This document shows, one piece after another, positions 31,219 through 43,653 of a stretch of DNA of 49,882 nucleotides (the first letter of the stretch is position 1; the number at the start of each line of letters is the position of its first letter). This DNA comes from Candidatus Siliceabacter maunaloa. GTDB taxonomy: Bacteria; Actinomycetota; Thermoleophilia; Solirubrobacterales; Solirubrobacteraceae. The notes under the pieces were generated by a model that was not told the origin of the DNA, searched no databases, and worked only from the letters and a program-made list of their open reading frames with translations. The stretch covers positions 1-49,882 of the forward strand of contig JANDLV010000028.1 in NCBI GenBank assembly GCA_024330185.1, read 5' to 3'. The translations under genes were made by a program, and so were the position numbers.

Positions 31219-31381
31219 GATCCTTTCGGCAACCTGGTCTGCCTCTCGTTGGGGAGCGACGGCGAGACGGAGGGGACCTGTGGGATCACGAGACCGCCGA
31301 CCCAACGCGGCTCACCGCAGCCTCGGCGTGGCCTTCGAGGAGTTCTTCGAGGGACTCGAGCTCCAGGACGAGCCCGGCTGA
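31219..31381 (+). pseudogene. Decayed SMI1/KNR4-type immunity gene remnant
   Basis: Three consecutive frames together give the C-terminus of an SMI1/KNR4-superfamily immunity protein. Frame A (31219 on) reads DPFGNLVCLSLGSDGE. Frame B (~31275-31318) reads GGDLWDHETADPTRLTAAS. Frame C (~31321-31381) reads LGVAFEEFFEGLELQDEPG-stop. Two indels separate them. GNLVCLSLG...WDHET...FEEFFEGL is the usual end of that family. Its 5' part is missing at the direct repeat. It looks like an orphan immunity gene displaced by a newer toxin cassette. Confidence 0.7.
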
Positions 31382-31443
31382 GCCCAGCGCCTGCTCGGGT
31401 CCCCCGGGGACGCGCGTGGGCGGGTGGGCCCTATCCTCATCGC

Positions 31444-32001
31444 GTGCTCGGTCCGCTCGCGCTGCCCCCGAAGCTGGTGCTGCGCGCGCTGGACGACCTC
31501 CATCGCCTGGCCATCGTGGCGCCGGCCCTCATCGGGATGGAGGCGCGCCTGGGCGCCCGGGCCGACGCGATCCTGGCCCTCGGCGAGCAGTTCCTGGCGC
31601 TGGGCGAGCGCCTCGAGGTCCGCTCCGAGGCGATCATCGACCTCGGGGAGCGCATCGACGCCCGCAGCGAAGCGATCATCGACCTCGGGGAGCGCTTCGA
31701 CGCCCGCGGGGAGAGCATCCTGGCCCTGGGAGCGGAGATCGACGAGCGCGGCCGCGGCGTCCTGGACTCCGCGCAGCACCTCGACGCGCGCGGCGAGGAG
31801 ATGCTCGACATGGCCCGCGAGCTGCGCGAGGTGGGCCGGGAGGTCGCCGACCGTGGTGGCGAGGTGGCCCGTTCCCTGCCCTCGCTGGCGCAGATGGGCC
31901 AGTCGGCGCAGACGCTGGCCACGGCGGCGGAACCGCTGCAGGGGGCGATCGAGCGCCTCGGGCGCATCGTCGACCGCCTGCCCGGCGCGCGCACGCGCTG
32001 A
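31444..32001 (+). CDS. Amphipathic helical-repeat protein (apolipoprotein-like), unknown function
   Basis: A 185-residue protein from GTG 31444 (VLGPLALPPKLVLRALDDL). Residues ~38-120 are built of 14-16-residue amphipathic repeats such as ERLEVRSEAIIDLG, ERIDARSEAIIDLG and ERFDARGESILALG, encoded by ~48-nt near-identical DNA units (31609-31710). Such repeats form long helices that coat lipid or oligomerise, like apolipoproteins or phasins. No signal peptide. Function unknown. It converges with the DUF4393-like gene 35 nt away. Confidence 0.7.
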   Translation: MLGPLALPPKLVLRALDDLHRLAIVAPALIGMEARLGARADAILALGEQFLALGERLEVRSEAIIDLGERIDARSEAIIDLGERFDARGESILALGAEIDERGRGVLDSAQHLDARGEEMLDMARELREVGREVADRGGEVARSLPSLAQMGQSAQTLATAAEPLQGAIERLGRIVDRLPGARTR

Positions 32002-32036
32002 GCCCGCCGCGGCGGCGAAGGCGCCTCAGGCCTGCC

Positions 32037-32936
32037 TCAGCGCTGCTCGGCGGGCGGCTCGTGCTCGGCCGCACCGTCGCCCACTACGGGGAACTCCGCA
32101 GTGTCGATGGGCATCTCGAGCGGAAGGCAGGTCTCGCAGAAGTCCAGCCCGAAGGGCGTGAGCAGGATGCTGCGACGCACCGTCTTGGCACGCCCCGCGC
32201 GGCGGACGGCGTCGACCACGTCGGGCTGGGCCTCCAGGAGCTGGTAAGCGCGATGGTCGGGCAGCGGCTCGCGCGAGAACCAGACCGTGCCCAGGCGGAA
32301 GAGGTTGTTGAGGTAGGCGGGCAGGCGATCGGGATAGCGGCACCCGGCCTCCTGGGCGATCATCGACAGGCCTGGAGCCATCATCTGCGAGCCGACGTCG
32401 AAGGGCCGCCGGGTGCGCACGTCGACCGCGGGCTGGGGGCCCTGGGTGGCCAGCAGGCGCAGCACCCGCGCCTCGTCGGGGGCCATCTCGGACAGGAGAC
32501 GCTCGTGTGCCGGGTGCTCTGAGACCTCGTAGGTGACGTCGGCCGAGCGGTTCAGCAGCTCCGCGCCGCGGTCGCTGAGGCTGGGGAGCACCTCAGTGGC
32601 GCGCCGGCCGGCGCCGTTGGCACTGCCTGCCCCGCCCGGGTCGGCCAGGGGGCCACGCACGCGCTGCTCGATGTCCACCACTCCCAGCACGATGCGGGCC
32701 TGCTCGCGCAGCGAGTCGCCCATGTCGGAGAGCAGGTCGGCTGCCGACTCCCCCCGCGCCGCGGCGCCCAGCAGGCGTCGGCTCGCACGCAGGGAGGATC
32801 CCGCGGTCCATTCGGCGGTCCGCCACCCTGCGCTGGCGGTCAGGCGCACAAAGCCCGGCAAGGCGCCGAGGACATGGCGGTCGCCCTGGCCGCGCGCCAC
32901 CCCGAGCTCCTCGTCGGACCCCCGCTGCGCCGTCAT
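32037..32936 (-). CDS. Abi-alpha/DUF4393-like protein
   Basis: A ~299-residue protein. The C-terminal two thirds carry HERLLSEMAPDEARVLRLLA, QMMAPGLSMIAQEAGC, LPAYLNNLFRLGTVWFS and ILLTPFGLDFCETCLP, a layout I associate with the Abi-alpha (DUF4393) family, whose name-giving member was linked to abortive infection; most members are uncharacterised. ATG 32936 was chosen over GTG 32984 because GGAAGTGG precedes it. Located between secA and the amphipathic-repeat protein. A defence role is possible but not supported by other nearby defence genes. Confidence 0.6.
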   Translation of the reverse strand: MTAQRGSDEELGVARGQGDRHVLGALPGFVRLTASAGWRTAEWTAGSSLRASRRLLGAAARGESAADLLSDMGDSLREQARIVLGVVDIEQRVRGPLADPGGAGSANGAGRRATEVLPSLSDRGAELLNRSADVTYEVSEHPAHERLLSEMAPDEARVLRLLATQGPQPAVDVRTRRPFDVGSQMMAPGLSMIAQEAGCRYPDRLPAYLNNLFRLGTVWFSREPLPDHRAYQLLEAQPDVVDAVRRAGRAKTVRRSILLTPFGLDFCETCLPLEMPIDTAEFPVVGDGAAEHEPPAEQR

Positions 32937-33008
32937 CGTGGCCACTTCCGCATCGCCACCTGATGCTACCGCCGCGTCACACACCGGCGGCCCTCAGGCG
33001 CCCGTCGT

Positions 33009-35837
<2,829 letters not shown>

Positions 35838-35938
35838 GCGCCCAGGGTACAACGCGCGGGAACCGCCTCGGAGCAGCCACGTGACGGCCCTCGGCACCCG
35901 CGGACCAGGGGCTGGCCCCGCGTTCGGCTCGGGTACCG

Positions 35939-36295
35939 CTACAGCGCCGGCTGCTCGCCCGCGCGGCCGGCCTCGGCCCGGGCGCGCGAGGCGCGCCGGC
36001 CGCGGCGCTTCTCGCGATGGCGCTTGACCTGGCGGCTGAGCTCCTCCTCGCAGAGGTGGATGGCGTGGCGCAGGTCGTGCGAGGCGTCGCTCGCGCGCAG
36101 CGTCACGCCCTTGAGGTGAAGGGTCGCATCGGCCACCATGGGACGATCGATGGACGGGTTGCGCTCCTCGCGCAGCTCCACCTCGAGCTCGGCCAGGTCC
36201 GACACCTGGCGACCCACCTTGCGGAAGCGACGCACGACCTGCTCGTGCAACTCCTCGGGGACGGGGACGTTGCGACCCTTGACCTCGATGCGCAT
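35939..36295 (-). CDS. hpf: Ribosome hibernation-promoting factor, short form (HPF/RaiA family)
   Basis: A 118-residue HPF that binds the 30S decoding groove in stationary phase. The N-terminus MRIEVKGRNVPVPEELHEQV, HLKGVTLRASDASHDLRHAIHLCEEELSRQVKRHREK and a basic tail match the RaiA/YfiA domain. The long-form C-terminal dimerisation domain is missing, which is unusual for Gram-positive bacteria, where long HPF predominates. ATG 36295 has AAGGAG eight bases upstream. Lies between comF and secA on one strand. Confidence 0.88.
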   Translation of the reverse strand: MRIEVKGRNVPVPEELHEQVVRRFRKVGRQVSDLAELEVELREERNPSIDRPMVADATLHLKGVTLRASDASHDLRHAIHLCEEELSRQVKRHREKRRGRRASRARAEAGRAGEQPAL

Positions 36296-36374
36296 CCGCA
36301 GCTCCTTCCCGCCCCGACTCGGGGGCGACCGTGTCGGTGTAAAGCACACCAAGAGTGCCGCGGCGTGAAGAGGA

Positions 36375-36380
36375 TGTCAA
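36375..36380 (-). promoter_or_regulatory. Candidate -35 element TTGACA upstream of hpf
   Basis: A perfect sigma-70-type -35 TTGACA on the minus strand, 80 bases before the hpf ATG and after the comF end. Its -10 partner at 17-nt spacing (CACTCT) is weak. A small inverted repeat GGTGT-N5-ACACC follows downstream. Plausible promoter for hpf-secA; not proven. Confidence 0.3.
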
Positions 36381-36413
36381 CCGCCCGCTCGCAACTCAGG
36401 GTCCGGACAGGCC

Positions 36414-37094
36414 TCATCCCCGCAGCGTGCGAGCGTAGGCCAGGGCGACTACGCGGACCGCACCGCCCTCACGCAGCACGCGAGCGCACGCGTCGAGGGT
36501 CGCACCCGTGGTGTGGACGTCGTCGACGAGGGCCACGACAGGGGGAGCACGACCACGAACGCTCAGCGCGTGGCGGCCAGCCTCCAGGCGCTCGCCGCGC
36601 CCGGCGCCCACCTGCCTCGGGGCGGCCGCCCCCCCACGGCGGCGCAGGCAGCGCGCTACGGGCAGGCCGGTGCGCGCCGACAGCGCCCGGGCGAGGAACC
36701 GGGCCTGGTCGTGGCCCCGGGCGCGGCGGCGCGCCGGGTGGGCGGGGACCGGGACGAGGGTCGCGCCGGCCAGCAGATCCTCGGGCGCTCCCGCGGCGAG
36801 CTGGGCGCCCATGAGACCCGCGGCCGGCAGCGCCCCGCGCGCCTTGAGCGCGATGACCAGGTCGCGCGCAGGCCCTCCGTAGGCGACTGGCGACCACGCA
36901 GCGACGAAGGCCGCTAGTCGCGCCGGGCAGGGAGCGCAGGGCGCCGGCAGGGCGCAGCGCGGACAGCACGGCCCGGTCAGCCACGGCAGCGCGCGACGGC
37001 ACGGGACGCACAGCAGCTCGTCTGCCGACGTGGGCGAGGCGCGGCATGCGAGGCATACCGGCGGGACGGCGAGCGCGACGAGGCGGGCGAGCAC
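36414..37094 (-). CDS. comF: ComF-family phosphoribosyltransferase-like protein
   Basis: A 226-residue ComF protein, linked to DNA uptake in competent bacteria. The N-terminal zinc-ribbon cysteines are seen (CLACRASP, CVPCRRA, CCPRCALP, CAPC), and the PRPP-binding motif in VVALVDDVHTTGATLDAC near residue 190. RRRARGHDQARFLARAL is the family's middle signature. GTG 37094. Its partners ComEA/ComEC are not in the window. Ends ~120 nt before hpf. Confidence 0.92.
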   Translation of the reverse strand: MLARLVALAVPPVCLACRASPTSADELLCVPCRRALPWLTGPCCPRCALPAPCAPCPARLAAFVAAWSPVAYGGPARDLVIALKARGALPAAGLMGAQLAAGAPEDLLAGATLVPVPAHPARRRARGHDQARFLARALSARTGLPVARCLRRRGGAAAPRQVGAGRGERLEAGRHALSVRGRAPPVVALVDDVHTTGATLDACARVLREGGAVRVVALAYARTLRG

Positions 37095-37212
37095 GTGTAA
37101 AGCGTCGCGCGCAGCGTGTTGCGCAGGACACGCGGAAGGTCACGAGTCTGCGACGAAAGCATGCCGGGCGACCGCCGGCGCTGGCCCTTCGCGACAGTGC
37201 GAGAATCGAACG

Positions 37213-38001
37213 GTGAGCCCGCCGGCATCCTGGTCCTTGGATCCCGTCGTGCTCCTGCTCGGCGCGGTCGCGCTGGGCGTCTACGCCCGGCGCTGGCGAA
37301 CGGTGGGGGCGAGCCCCTGGCGGCTGGTCTCGTTCACGAGCGGCGTCCTGGTCGGCGTGCTCGCGCTCGTGTCGCCCGTCGACACGCTGGGCGAGCACCT
37401 GTTCCTCATGCACATGGTCCAGCACGTCCTGCTGCTGGACCTCGGCATCATCCTCGTGCTGCTCGGCCTGACCAAGGTGATCCTGCGCCCGGTCACCCGC
37501 CGCGTCCAGCGCCTCGAGCGCGCGGCCGGCCCGTTGGCCCACCCCGCCTTCGCCATCGTGCTCTACGTCGCCGTCATGTGGGCGTGGCACGTCCCTGCGC
37601 TCTACGACGCGGCGGTGCGCAACCCCTTCCTCCACGTCCTCGAGCACACAAGCTTCGCCACCGCCGGCCTCCTGTACTGGTGGCATCTGCTCTCCCCCAT
37701 CCGCGGCCGCCATCGCCTGGGCGGCATGGGCCCCGTGGCCTACATGGCGGCCACCAAAGTGCTCGTCGGGCTGCTGGGCGTGGCGCTCACCTTCGCCCCC
37801 GAGGCCGTGTACCAGGTCTACATCGACCAGCCCGAGTGGTGGGGGCTGAGCGCCGCCACCGACCAAGCCGTCGGGGGCCTCATCATGGCCCTCGAGCAGT
37901 CCGTGGTCATGGGCGTCGCGCTGGTCTACCTGCTCGTGCGCGCGCTGGAGGAGAGCGAGCGCGAGGAGCAGCGCCGCGAGCGCTACGACGCGGTCGGTTG
38001 A
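37213..38001 (+). CDS. ctaG: Cytochrome c oxidase assembly factor CtaG (caa3 type)
   Basis: A 262-residue integral membrane protein with about seven hydrophobic segments. Signature histidines of caa3_CtaG are visible: LFLMHMVQHVLLLDLG, MWAWHVPALYDAA, LEHTSFATAGLLYWWHLLSP. It is needed for copper delivery and assembly of caa3-type terminal oxidase, implying aerobic respiration. GTG 37213 begins the first membrane-associated segment. The gene stands alone between divergent comF and convergent galU-type genes. Confidence 0.93.
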   Translation: MSPPASWSLDPVVLLLGAVALGVYARRWRTVGASPWRLVSFTSGVLVGVLALVSPVDTLGEHLFLMHMVQHVLLLDLGIILVLLGLTKVILRPVTRRVQRLERAAGPLAHPAFAIVLYVAVMWAWHVPALYDAAVRNPFLHVLEHTSFATAGLLYWWHLLSPIRGRHRLGGMGPVAYMAATKVLVGLLGVALTFAPEAVYQVYIDQPEWWGLSAATDQAVGGLIMALEQSVVMGVALVYLLVRALEESEREEQRRERYDAVG

Positions 38002-38016
38002 ACCCGGGCCACGCGC

Positions 38017-39369
38017 TCAGGCGGTGAGCACGGTGCCGGCCTCGACGTGCGTCGGCCCCTCGACGCGCACCGTGCCGCGCACGGCGACGCCGGCGCCGAA
38101 GGTGACGTCGCCGGCCACGGTGAGGCGGTCGCAGTCGCGCAGCGACGGCGGGCCGGCGGGGAAGCGCGCCTCGAAGTCGGCCAACAGCTTGAAGTGGTCG
38201 GGGTCGAGGTCGACCACCGGGTCGCCGGCGGGGCGAGCCGGGAGCACGACGCCCTGCCCGTCGAGGTCGTAGGCGTCGGAGCGCAGCACGAGCAGATCGT
38301 TGGTCGTCTTGACCGGGGCGAGGCGGGTTCGGGGCACGCACACGGCACGGGCGCCTTCGAAGACGTCGATGGCCGCCCCCATGGCCGACTCGATCTGGAT
38401 GACCGGCGTGGAGCCCTTGTCGGCGGGGTCGACCGTCTTGCGGTTGACGATCATCGGGAGGCCCAGGACGCCATCGTGCTCGTCCAGCACGGTGCGCAGC
38501 GCGCGCAGGTCGATCCACAGCGTGTTGGTGTTGAAGAAGCGGTGACGCTCGATGTCCTGGAAGGCGTCCAGGTCCTCATCGGTCGTCTGGGCGACCTCGC
38601 GCAGCACGAGTCCGCCGTCGGAGCGCTGCGCCAGATGACCGCCCTTGCGGTCGGCCCCGGTGCGCCGGGCGACCTCCATGAGGAACGGGATCTCCTCGCG
38701 GGCGAACCAGGCGAGGATCCGCGGATCTACGACCGCGCCCAGGTTGTCGACGTTGGAGACGCACGCGTAGGCGTAGTCGTTGCGGGCAAGCGTGTCGAGC
38801 ATCCCCGAGCCCAGCAGCGAGCCGTAGAGGTCGCCGTGGCCGGGCGGCGCCCACTCCAGCGACGGCTCGTCGGCCCAGTCCACGGGGCTCAGGTCGTCGG
38901 CGCGCAGCTTGGGCACCCGCCCCTGCAGGAAGTCGGGCGGCAGGTCGCCGGAGACGTCGCCGTGGCGGTCCAGCGCCTCCAGCGAAGGCGCGCGGGTGGC
39001 GAAGCTGTTCATCAGCACCAGCGGCAGCCGCGCGCCCGTGCGCTCGCGCAGTCCCTGCACCTGGCGGACGCTGACGTCCAGGAAGGTCAGCCCGTCCTTG
39101 AGCTCCAGCAGCGACTTGGGCCCGCTCATGCCCATGCTCGTCCCCAGGCCGCCGTTGAGCTTGATGACGACCGTGCGCTCCAGCGCCTCGCCGACTTGCC
39201 CCTCGTCCCCGCTCAGGTCGTCCAGCGCAGGCACCTCGTCCACCGGCGCGATGTCGGCCTCGCGCAGCAGTCCCTGCTCCCCGGCCTCCAGGCGCTCGAG
39301 CTGCTGGGCGAAGGCCGCCACGGCGACCTCGTCGAGCCCTTCGGCGCGCATCTTCTCCAGGGCGTCCAC
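38017..39369 (-). CDS. UTP-glucose-1-phosphate uridylyltransferase, UDPGP (eukaryote-like) family
   Basis: A 450-residue pyrophosphorylase making UDP-glucose. It belongs to the UDPGP family of eukaryotes and some bacteria, not the small GalU family: nucleotide loop KLNGGLGTSMGMSGPKSLLEL, then NSFATRAPS, GHGDLYGSLLGSGMLD and VSNVDNLGAVVDP. The C-terminal left-handed beta-helix section ends GPTHVEAGTVLTA. GTG 39369. It supplies UDP-glucose to the UDP-glucose dehydrogenase 5 kb away. Confidence 0.92.
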   Translation of the reverse strand: MDALEKMRAEGLDEVAVAAFAQQLERLEAGEQGLLREADIAPVDEVPALDDLSGDEGQVGEALERTVVIKLNGGLGTSMGMSGPKSLLELKDGLTFLDVSVRQVQGLRERTGARLPLVLMNSFATRAPSLEALDRHGDVSGDLPPDFLQGRVPKLRADDLSPVDWADEPSLEWAPPGHGDLYGSLLGSGMLDTLARNDYAYACVSNVDNLGAVVDPRILAWFAREEIPFLMEVARRTGADRKGGHLAQRSDGGLVLREVAQTTDEDLDAFQDIERHRFFNTNTLWIDLRALRTVLDEHDGVLGLPMIVNRKTVDPADKGSTPVIQIESAMGAAIDVFEGARAVCVPRTRLAPVKTTNDLLVLRSDAYDLDGQGVVLPARPAGDPVVDLDPDHFKLLADFEARFPAGPPSLRDCDRLTVAGDVTFGAGVAVRGTVRVEGPTHVEAGTVLTA

Positions 39370-39381
39370 GACGGCGGATAC

Positions 39382-40626
39382 TTACCGGAACGTGCGCAGG
39401 TACGCGCGCTGGTCGTCGTCCAGGGTGTCGATGCGGACGTCGAGGGAGGCGAGCTTGAGGCGGGCGACCTCGTGGTCGATGGCGCTGGGGACCGCGTGGA
39501 TGGCGGGCTCCAGGTCGCCGCCCGTGCGCGCGAGATGCTCGGCGACGAGGGCCTGGAGGGCGAAGGAGACGTCCATGACCGCAGCGGGATGGCCCTCGGC
39601 GGCGGCGAGGTTGACCACGCGGCCCCGGGCCAGAAGGTTGAGGCGCCGCGGCGGGTCACATGCGATCTCGTACTGCTCGACCAGCGGGCGCACCTCGCGC
39701 GGCGGACCGGCGGCCAGGTCGCGCAGGGCGGGCAGGTCGATCTCGACGTCGAAGTGGCCGGCGTTGGCCAGCACGGCGCCGTCCTTCATCCGCTCCAGGT
39801 GCTCACCGCGCAGCGCGCCGCGGCCGCCCGTCACCGTGATGAACACGTCGCCGCGCGCGGCGGCCTCCAGGGCGGGCATCACCTCGTAGCCCTCCATGCG
39901 GGCCTCCAGGGCGGGCACGGGGTCGACCTCGCAGACGACGACCGAAGCGCCCAGGCCGCGGGCACGCTGGGCGATCCCGCGCCCCGTCCAGCCGTAGCCC
40001 AGGACGACGACGGTCTGCCCCGCCAGCAGGAGGTTGGTCGCCCGCAGGATGCCGTCCACCGTCGACTGGCCGGTGCCGTAGCGGTCGTTGAAGGACCGTT
40101 CGGCGCGCGCCTCGTTGACCGCCACCACCGGACAGGCCAGGCCGCCCTGGGCCTCCAGGGCGCGCAGGCGCACGAGCCCGGTGGTCGTCTCCTCGGTGGC
40201 CCCCAGGACGCCCCCGGTCTCGCGAGCGAGGTGCAGCGCCCCGATGAGCTCCGCGCCGTCGTCGAGGACGAGGTGCGGTCGCGAGGCGGCGACGGCGTCG
40301 ATGTGGTCGCCGTAGGCCCCCGCATCGTCCCCGCGTGCCCCCCGCACGGCGACCGCGTGGTCGCGGCGCAGCGCGGCGGCGACCTCGTCGCGCGTGGCCA
40401 GCGGGTTGGCCGCGCACAGCGCGACCTGCGCCCCGCCCTGCGCCAGCGCGCGCACCACCCCCGCCGTCTCGGCGGTGACGTGCAGGCACGCCGCCACCCG
40501 CAGCCCCCGCAGCGGCTGCTCGCGTGCGAACCGCGAGCGGATCGAGGCGAGTACGGGCATCTGCGCGTCGGCCCAGGCGATGGCAGCGCGGCCCGCGGAG
40601 ACCGCGCGGGTGGAAGAGGGGACCAT
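39382..40626 (-). CDS. Second adenosylhomocysteinase-family enzyme (short archaeal/Thermotoga-like type)
   Basis: A 414-residue SAH-hydrolase paralogue. NAD-binding loop VVVLGYGWTGRGIAQRARGLGA, substrate region SFNDRYGTGQSTVDGILRATN and the C-terminus DDDQRAYLRTFR show the short class seen in archaea and Thermotoga, lacking the ~40-residue insert of the canonical enzyme. Some archaeal members prefer S-inosylhomocysteine, so this could act on a modified substrate. It lies next to canonical ahcY on the same strand, separated by a 57-nt gap with a strong hairpin. ATG 40626 lacks a ribosome site. Confidence 0.88.
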   Translation of the reverse strand: MVPSSTRAVSAGRAAIAWADAQMPVLASIRSRFAREQPLRGLRVAACLHVTAETAGVVRALAQGGAQVALCAANPLATRDEVAAALRRDHAVAVRGARGDDAGAYGDHIDAVAASRPHLVLDDGAELIGALHLARETGGVLGATEETTTGLVRLRALEAQGGLACPVVAVNEARAERSFNDRYGTGQSTVDGILRATNLLLAGQTVVVLGYGWTGRGIAQRARGLGASVVVCEVDPVPALEARMEGYEVMPALEAAARGDVFITVTGGRGALRGEHLERMKDGAVLANAGHFDVEIDLPALRDLAAGPPREVRPLVEQYEIACDPPRRLNLLARGRVVNLAAAEGHPAAVMDVSFALQALVAEHLARTGGDLEPAIHAVPSAIDHEVARLKLASLDVRIDTLDDDQRAYLRTFR

Positions 40627-40636
40627 GAGCGCGGTC

Positions 40637-40683
40637 GTACTAGGTCGCGAGGGCTCCTATCGACGAGAGGGGCCCTCGCGTGC

Positions 40684-40690
<7 letters not shown>
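40637..40690 (-). promoter_or_regulatory. Strong hairpin between ahcY and its paralogue
   Basis: GTACTAGG...CGCGAGGGC (40637-40654) pairs with GCCCTCGCG...CCTAGTAC (40672-40690), an 18-bp stem with one small bulge that covers the ahcY stop codon. No T-run follows on the minus strand. It may be a partial terminator, mRNA-stability element or control element for the second hydrolase, whose start is 10 nt beyond. Confidence 0.55.
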
Positions 40691-42134
<1,444 letters not shown>

Positions 42135-42138
<4 letters not shown>

Positions 42139-42518
42139 CGGGTCTCCATCAGGTCGGGGGTTCCGCGGCCGGCCACTGCGAGCAGCCGTTCGTGCTTGGT
42201 CTGCTCCCAGTGCAGCCAGTCGGCTGCGGGGACATGCTCGGGACGCTGGGGCTCGGCCTCGATCCACGCCTCCACCTCGCCGCTGAGGTCCTCGTCGCGG
42301 CGCATGCGTAGCGCGAAGCCCATCTCTCCCAGGCCCACCTCGTGGCGCGCCAGCAGTTCGCGCAGTGTGCGCAGCCGCTGGAGCTGGGGCGGGCCGTAGA
42401 GCCGGTAGCCCGCGCCGGAGCGGGGCGGCTCGACGAGGCCGATGCGCTCGATGTAGCGCAACATGCGGGCCGACCAGCCGGTCGTCTCCGCAGCCTCGTG
42501 GATGGTCAGGGCGTCCAC
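42135..42518 (-). CDS. MerR-family transcriptional regulator coupled to ahcY
   Basis: A 127-residue MerR-type protein. Winged [41 protein letters not shown], then [28 protein letters not shown]. The effector domain is short, with no metal-binding cysteines, so the ligand is unknown. GTG 42518 is preceded by AAGG. The stop overlaps ahcY ATG, and a 24-bp palindrome lies just upstream. It probably regulates itself and ahcY, perhaps in response to methyl-cycle metabolites (inference). Confidence 0.88.
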
Positions 42519-42526
42519 GATCGCCA

Positions 42527-42550
42527 ACCTTACCACGATCGTGTCAAGGT
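42527..42550 (-). promoter_or_regulatory. MerR-type operator ACCTT-N2-CACGATCGTG-N2-AAGGT with -35 TTGACA
   Basis: A 24-bp dyad with 20 of 24 symmetric positions, 9 nt upstream of the merR start. On the minus strand it includes TTGACA. MerR proteins bind dyads within promoters, so this is probably the autoregulatory site controlling merR-ahcY. Confidence 0.6.
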
Positions 42551-42567
42551 TTGAGGGTCCTGGCGCG

Positions 42568-43641
42568 TCAGCCCAGGCCGGCCAGGCGGCCCTTGAGCGC
42601 GTCGATGAGCTCGACCGGCCCGGGGTCGACGCCGCGCAGCACGGCCAGGTAGAGCGAGACGAGATCGCCAAGGAGCACCAGGGAGAGGATCCGCTCGATC
42701 GTCGTGTGCCCGCGTGACTGCGCGACCCACGTCCCCCCCGCCGCCGAGGGAGCGACGAGGTCGCGGGTGAGCTCGATGCGCGCCTTCACCCGCGGGTGCA
42801 CGTCGGCGTCGTCGAGGAACACCGCGGCGAAGCGTCCCAGCTCTGCGGCCCCCGTCCAGCCCACGAGCTCGTTGTGGTCCAGCTCGGGCAGCTCGTGGGA
42901 GAAGGCCGGGATCTTCGCGTTCTCGTTGATCTGGGTCTTCCACCGGTAGGCGACCGGCGCGGTCAGCCCGGAGGCGCCCGCGATCACCGGCACCGTGCCC
43001 AGCAGCGCCCGGGCCAGGCGCTTGGCCTCGCCGTCCTCGTCGCCCTCCGGGCCCCACTCCTCCACGAGCTGCTCGAGGTGCTCGGCGGCCACGTCGATCT
43101 CCGACCCCATGCGCGGGCCGGCGCCGCAAAGCGCAGCGATCTCCAGGGCAGAGACCGTCATGTAGGCCACGGCGGCGCGCGGCTCGAAGCCACCGGCCAC
43201 CGGGACGACCGGAACCCCGTCTTCGCGTGCCAGCTCGCTCAACCGGCCGCCCGAGGTGACAACTATGCGCCGCGCGCCCAGCGCGCCGGCCGCCTCATAG
43301 CAGGCCAGCGTCTCCTCGGTGTCGCCCGAGTAGGAGGCGCACAGGACCGTCGTGTCGGGCGTCGTCCAGGCCGGCAGGCCGTAGGCGCGCGCGAAGAGGA
43401 TCGGCCGCGAGGCGTGGTCGCCCAGAGCGGCGCGGGCCAGCGCGCCGCCGATCGCAGAGCCGCCCATGCCGGCCACCACGAGGCCGCCAGGCGTGTCGGC
43501 CCTGCGCAGCCCAGCGGATTCGACCTTCCACAGCGCGTCGCGCAGGTGCTCCGGTAGCGCGAGCACGTCGGTGAGCTGGTCGGTCGGGTCGACCGCGGCG
43601 ATGGCGGCACGGTTCAGGAGCAGTTCGGTGGCGTCGGGCAC
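42568..43641 (-). CDS. Bifunctional phosphoglucose/phosphomannose isomerase (SIS domain)
   Basis: A 357-residue tandem SIS protein interconverting glucose-6-P or mannose-6-P with fructose-6-P. First SIS: LVVAGMGGSAIGGALARAAL and VLCASYSGDTEETLACYEAA. Then RIVVTSGGRLSELARE and the second SIS with VPVIAGASGLTAPVAYRWKTQINENAKIPAF, where ENxK/PxxxHE is the catalytic signature (FSHELPELDHNELVGW). It sits with mannose-1-P guanylyltransferase, so a GDP-mannose supply role is likely. Confidence 0.92.
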   Translation of the reverse strand: MPDATELLLNRAAIAAVDPTDQLTDVLALPEHLRDALWKVESAGLRRADTPGGLVVAGMGGSAIGGALARAALGDHASRPILFARAYGLPAWTTPDTTVLCASYSGDTEETLACYEAAGALGARRIVVTSGGRLSELAREDGVPVVPVAGGFEPRAAVAYMTVSALEIAALCGAGPRMGSEIDVAAEHLEQLVEEWGPEGDEDGEAKRLARALLGTVPVIAGASGLTAPVAYRWKTQINENAKIPAFSHELPELDHNELVGWTGAAELGRFAAVFLDDADVHPRVKARIELTRDLVAPSAAGGTWVAQSRGHTTIERILSLVLLGDLVSLYLAVLRGVDPGPVELIDALKGRLAGLG

Positions 43642-43653
43642 GGTGGCTCGTCC

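Noticed and set aside
40627-40683. SAH riboswitch between or before the SAH hydrolase genes
   Set aside because: Only a simple long hairpin is visible. The conserved SAH-riboswitch core is not recognisable and the element follows, rather than precedes, ahcY.
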